From contig JAGQJJ010000193.1 in assembly GCA_020430675.1 (NCBI GenBank), positions 1 to 7,137 on the forward strand: DNA of 7,137 nucleotides, in the 5' to 3' direction. A program made the translations under genes and the position numbers. The notes under the pieces are model-generated. The model did not search any database, was not told where the DNA came from, and worked only from the letters and a program-made list of their open reading frames with translations. Positions 4,461 through 7,137 of the stretch are shown in pieces (positions within the stretch are counted from its first letter, which is position 1; the number at the start of each line of letters is the position of its first letter). The DNA is from Myxococcales bacterium (GTDB lineage Bacteria > Myxococcota > Bradymonadia > UBA7976 > UBA1532).

Positions 4461-7137
4461 TCAGCGCGCCCCCTTGCCGACCGGTGACGCCTGGCGCAGC
4501 GACCGCTGCAGCTCATCACGCGCCGCCCGAATCCGCTCGATCTCAAAGTAGAGCGACTTCTTCTCTTCGGGAGACAGGCCCCGTCGATGCGGCGGATAGG
4601 CGGCGCTGGCGTCGGCGAGCAGCTTCGCGGCGTTTGCGATGTCGCCGGCGCGCTTCGCTTCGAAGGCGGCGTCGGCGAGCAGATTGGCGCAATGCCGGCT
4701 GCGCGCGAAGCTGACCTCGGCCTCGTCGGTGCCGAGCTCGTCGATGAGGATGTCTTCCTGACAAGCGTCGTCGAGCACCTCGGGCGCAAAGCGATTGCCA
4801 GACAGACGCTCGCTGACCGAGAGCAGCTCGCGATACCACCCCAGCCGGCGATGCTTCGGCCCGGACTGAATCGCGGTGCGATAGAAGTGGCGCGCGGTGC
4901 GCAGGGCCTGGCGGACCGCGGCGTCGGCGTCGGGCCGCTTCGAGCGGCCGACCTCGTTGGCGAACTCGACGTTGACCGCGGCGCGCTTCGCGCGGCTCTC
5001 GGCGTGCGGTTCCGTGCCTTCGGGCAGCCAGCGCGCGTCCTCTTCGAGCTCTTCAAGCTGATGGCGCAGCCCGGTGAGGGTCGGGCCATCCGCCGCCGGA
5101 TCGGGCGGAAAGTCGCGGTTGACGCGCGCGTACCAGGTGACCTCGGCCTCGGGCGCCGCCTGGGGCCCCGGCGCGGTCGGGTCGAAGTCGGTCCCGCGGC
5201 CGATGCGGGCATAACACTGCTTCAACTCGCTGCGCAGGGCCTCGCGGGTGATGGGCATGAGCTGGCGCAGCATCGCAAAGGGCGGGCAGTAGTTGCTGAT
5301 GTCGCTCAGCTCGCCTTGCAGGGACGTGCGGTCGTATTGCCGCCGCGCATCCCAGAAGCGCACTTCGTGGCCGTCGACGACGGTCAGGGTGCGGGCCATC
5401 TCCAACGTGGAAGCGAGCGGGATCGGGCCGGGCACGCCGTTGCCCTCCAGGCGCCCGCACTCCCCCGTTTCAACCGCGCAAACCTCCACGGTGTGGCCGA
5501 ATTCGGCGTCCGTGCCGCTGCTGAGCACCGAGCGGCGGCCGTCGGGGCCGGGGGGCACAAAGCGGATCTGCGACGGGCGATGGCTCGGGCACAGCCAGGT
5601 CGTCGCGGCGCGGGCCACATCAAAGACGGCGATGGTCGCCTGTTCGCCCGCGCAGCGGGCGCCCGGCGTGGCTTCGACGCCCGGCCCGGCGCCCTCGCGC
5701 ACGAGCCCCAGCGCGCGGCCATCGCCCGACCATGCCACCGCGCCGAAGCGGCCCTCGATGGCCTGGGGCTGAGCGGGTTCGGTGAGGTTCCACAGCCATG
5801 CGCGGCCATCATCGGCGACGGCCAGGTGCGCGCCCTTCGCGTCGAGCGCGACGCCGGTGGCGCGCGGTGGGATCGCGAGGGCCCCCTCCGGCACGCCCAG
5901 CATCACGCCGTGCTGCGCGAGGGGTCCGGGCAAGGCCGGCTCGAGCACCGACGCAAAGCCGACGCCGACCAACGCCAGGCGCCGGCCGTCCGGGCTCCAA
6001 CCCAGCGCCTCGACGCGCTGATCGGTGGCGAACGGCCGGCCGGGCTCGGCGGGCGCGTCGAACGACCAGATGCGGGTGACGTAGCGCGTGCCCGAGTCGC
6101 GATCGTCGGCGACCGCCCACCCATTGGGCGTCGCAAATCGAAGATGGTCGGGGCTGAAGGCCATGCGCGGCACGTCACACCCCCGCGAGACAGCGTCCAG
6201 ACCCGCGGCCATCTGAAAGAGCCGCCCGCCGTCGGAGACAATATTGACCAAACAGTCATCCGTCACGAGCGCCATGCGATCGCCCGAGGCCGACAGCCCC
6301 GCGCGCACGACGCCCGAGCGCCGGACGACCGTCAGCGGCTTGTCGGGGGCCTGAAAGTCGTAGAGCTCGACCCGCCCGGCGTCGGGCAGGGTCAGCAGCG
6401 CAAAGCGGGCGTCGTCGGTGAAATCGACGTCGGCGATGCCCTCGCGCGCCGGCAGGACCAGCGGGGGCCGGCCGAGGCGGCTGAGGTCCCAACGCCGCAC
6501 CGATCGCGCGGCCTCGCCCGAGAGCGTCAGCAGATAGCGCCCGGCGGCGCCGAGCCAGATGGCGTCCATCTCGTCGCTGTGGGCCACCGCCGAAGCGCCG
6601 CGCACCTCGCGCTCGCCCAACGACCAGATGTCGACGACGTTGGCCTCATTGCGCGTCAGCAGCGCGCCTGCCGTCCCGCCCTCGCAAGCGCCACCTGGGC
6701 CGTCGCGGTTGCAGGGCGGCGTCCAGACGGTCATGCCGGCGTTGCTGTTGTGCGTCAGCAAGGCGGGCGCGATCTCGGGTTCGAACGCCTGCTGGATGCG
6801 CACCGCGCCCGACGCCGAGCGGATGATGAGGCGGCCGTTGCCGGCGAACTGCACGTCGCTGGCCTCGGCGCCTTCATGCACCCAGGGCCGGTGCGGCGCA
6901 TCGACCCGCACCACGTAGACGCGCCCATCGCGACCCGCCACGGCAAGATGCCGGCCGTCGGGGCTCCACGAGGGGCGAGAGGTCAGCGGAACCGCCGGCC
7001 CGAGCGGCGGGGTCGGCCGAAAGACCGGGCCTTGCCTGCCTTGTTTGAGCTGCGCGGGGTCGAGGGACCAGATCCGCAGGCGGCCATCCGAGAGGCCGGC
7101 GACAAAGCGACCGTCCGGGGAGAAGTTGATCAGGCTC
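4461..7137 (-). CDS. WD40-repeat protein with C-terminal helical/TPR-like region (N-terminus beyond the right edge)
   Basis: The frame is open to the right edge, giving 891 residues of a longer protein; the in-frame GTG at 6941 lies inside a repeat and is not a start. About thirteen WD40-type blades occupy roughly the first 597 visible residues, recognisable by the repeating pattern FSPDGRFVAGLSDGRLRIW, WSPDGRHLAVAG, WSPDGRRLALVG, KGAHLAVADDGRAWLWNL and VRFWDARR, enough for about two seven-bladed propellers. Just after the last blade comes SNYCPPFAMLRQL ending in LKQCYARIG, reminiscent of the short motif that closes WD40 arrays in bacterial nSTAND-type proteins (from memory). The remaining 240 residues are charged and helical with a TPR-like hairpin (LLADAAFEAKRAGD followed by LLADASAAYPP). 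Such proteins act as interaction scaffolds or sensors. The missing N-terminus could carry an NTPase, protease or kinase domain; this window does not show which. It ends 73 bases before the protease start, so it probably shares the operon. Confidence 0.92.
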   Translation of the reverse strand, partial: SLINFSPDGRFVAGLSDGRLRIWSLDPAQLKQGRQGPVFRPTPPLGPAVPLTSRPSWSPDGRHLAVAGRDGRVYVVRVDAPHRPWVHEGAEASDVQFAGNGRLIIRSASGAVRIQQAFEPEIAPALLTHNSNAGMTVWTPPCNRDGPGGACEGGTAGALLTRNEANVVDIWSLGEREVRGASAVAHSDEMDAIWLGAAGRYLLTLSGEAARSVRRWDLSRLGRPPLVLPAREGIADVDFTDDARFALLTLPDAGRVELYDFQAPDKPLTVVRRSGVVRAGLSASGDRMALVTDDCLVNIVSDGGRLFQMAAGLDAVSRGCDVPRMAFSPDHLRFATPNGWAVADDRDSGTRYVTRIWSFDAPAEPGRPFATDQRVEALGWSPDGRRLALVGVGFASVLEPALPGPLAQHGVMLGVPEGALAIPPRATGVALDAKGAHLAVADDGRAWLWNLTEPAQPQAIEGRFGAVAWSGDGRALGLVREGAGPGVEATPGARCAGEQATIAVFDVARAATTWLCPSHRPSQIRFVPPGPDGRRSVLSSGTDAEFGHTVEVCAVETGECGRLEGNGVPGPIPLASTLEMARTLTVVDGHEVRFWDARRQYDRTSLQGELSDISNYCPPFAMLRQLMPITREALRSELKQCYARIGRGTDFDPTAPGPQAAPEAEVTWYARVNRDFPPDPAADGPTLTGLRHQLEELEEDARWLPEGTEPHAESRAKRAAVNVEFANEVGRSKRPDADAAVRQALRTARHFYRTAIQSGPKHRRLGWYRELLSVSERLSGNRFAPEVLDDACQEDILIDELGTDEAEVSFARSRHCANLLADAAFEAKRAGDIANAAKLLADASAAYPPHRRGLSPEEKKSLYFEIERIRAARDELQRSLRQASPVGKGAR
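4608..4682 (-). repeat. 15-base direct repeat, 60 bases apart, encoding an LLADA helical motif twice
   Basis: The + strand word GGCGTCGGCGAGCAG occurs at 4608-4622 and again at 4668-4682. It encodes LLADA in frame at both places, 20 codons apart, within the helical C-terminal region of the WD40 protein. The identity of the DNA may reflect a recent local duplication or just shared codon preference in a helical repeat. Confidence 0.4.

Noticed and set aside
3002..4714. A 570-codon open frame on the + strand opposite the protease and WD40 genes
   Set aside because: It lies antisense to a gene with clear catalytic motifs. Long antisense frames are expected in such G+C-rich DNA, and the translation is Arg/Ala/Gly-rich with no recognisable motif.
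4388..5212. A 5' extension of the protease frame that would make a 996-residue protein
   Set aside because: It would overlap the WD40 coding region by about 750 bases. Its translation is Arg/Ser/Pro-rich shadow sequence, and the conserved N-terminus begins at 4387.
6939..6941. A GTG that could start an 826-residue WD40 protein
   Set aside because: Upstream codons remain open to the window edge and encode two more clear WD40 elements (a W-S-P-D-G-R-H repeat and an F-S-P-D-G-R repeat), so this is an internal codon.

Overview
The window is G+C-rich bacterial DNA (roughly 70% by eye, with codon third positions mostly G or C). All six genes that can be supported lie on the minus strand and run right to left, closely spaced. 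The base composition, dense packing and protein types (WD40 propeller, caspase-like protease, peptidoglycan hydrolase) would suit a Myxococcota/deltaproteobacterial or similar high-GC genome, but nothing here fixes the taxon. No tRNA, rRNA, insertion sequence, CRISPR array or attachment site was seen, and no gap without a gene exceeds about 90 bases.

Layout in order of transcription: (1) 7137-4461, the C-terminal 891 residues of a large WD40-repeat protein whose start lies beyond the right edge; (2) 4387-2222, a 721-residue clan CD (C25/gingipain-like, caspase-fold) cysteine protease with His312 and Cys368, a Pro/Gly/Arg-rich linker and an extra C-terminal domain; (3) 2225-1485, a 246-residue unrecognised protein with a hydrophobic stretch near its C-terminus; (4) 1488-1168, a 106-residue protein that is a stand-alone copy of the protease's C-terminal domain; (5) 1127-324, a 267-residue peptidoglycan-binding plus M15/VanY-type zinc D,D-peptidase with no visible signal peptide; (6) 236 to the left edge, the first 78 residues of an unrecognised protein. 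Genes 2/3 and 3/4 overlap by ATGA, so 2-4 are almost certainly translationally coupled. The other gaps are 73, 40 and 87 bases, consistent with one operon.

The central observation is a domain shared across adjacent genes. Protease residues 613-711 align with almost all of the 106-residue protein, sharing DLTS, R-A-x-T, DGD, P, GKID and a spaced H/V/A/R helix. A weaker version of the same pattern can be traced in the 246-residue protein just before its hydrophobic stretch. A caspase-like protease with a C-terminal domain that also occurs as a separate small protein resembles the effector-associated-domain logic of bacterial conflict and programmed-death systems. In that reading the WD40 protein would be sensor or scaffold, the C25-like protease the regulated enzyme, the small protein an adaptor or competitor, the 246-residue protein a partner or substrate, and the peptidoglycan peptidase a possible terminal lytic effector. 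The gene order and homologies are seen; the functional scheme is inference.
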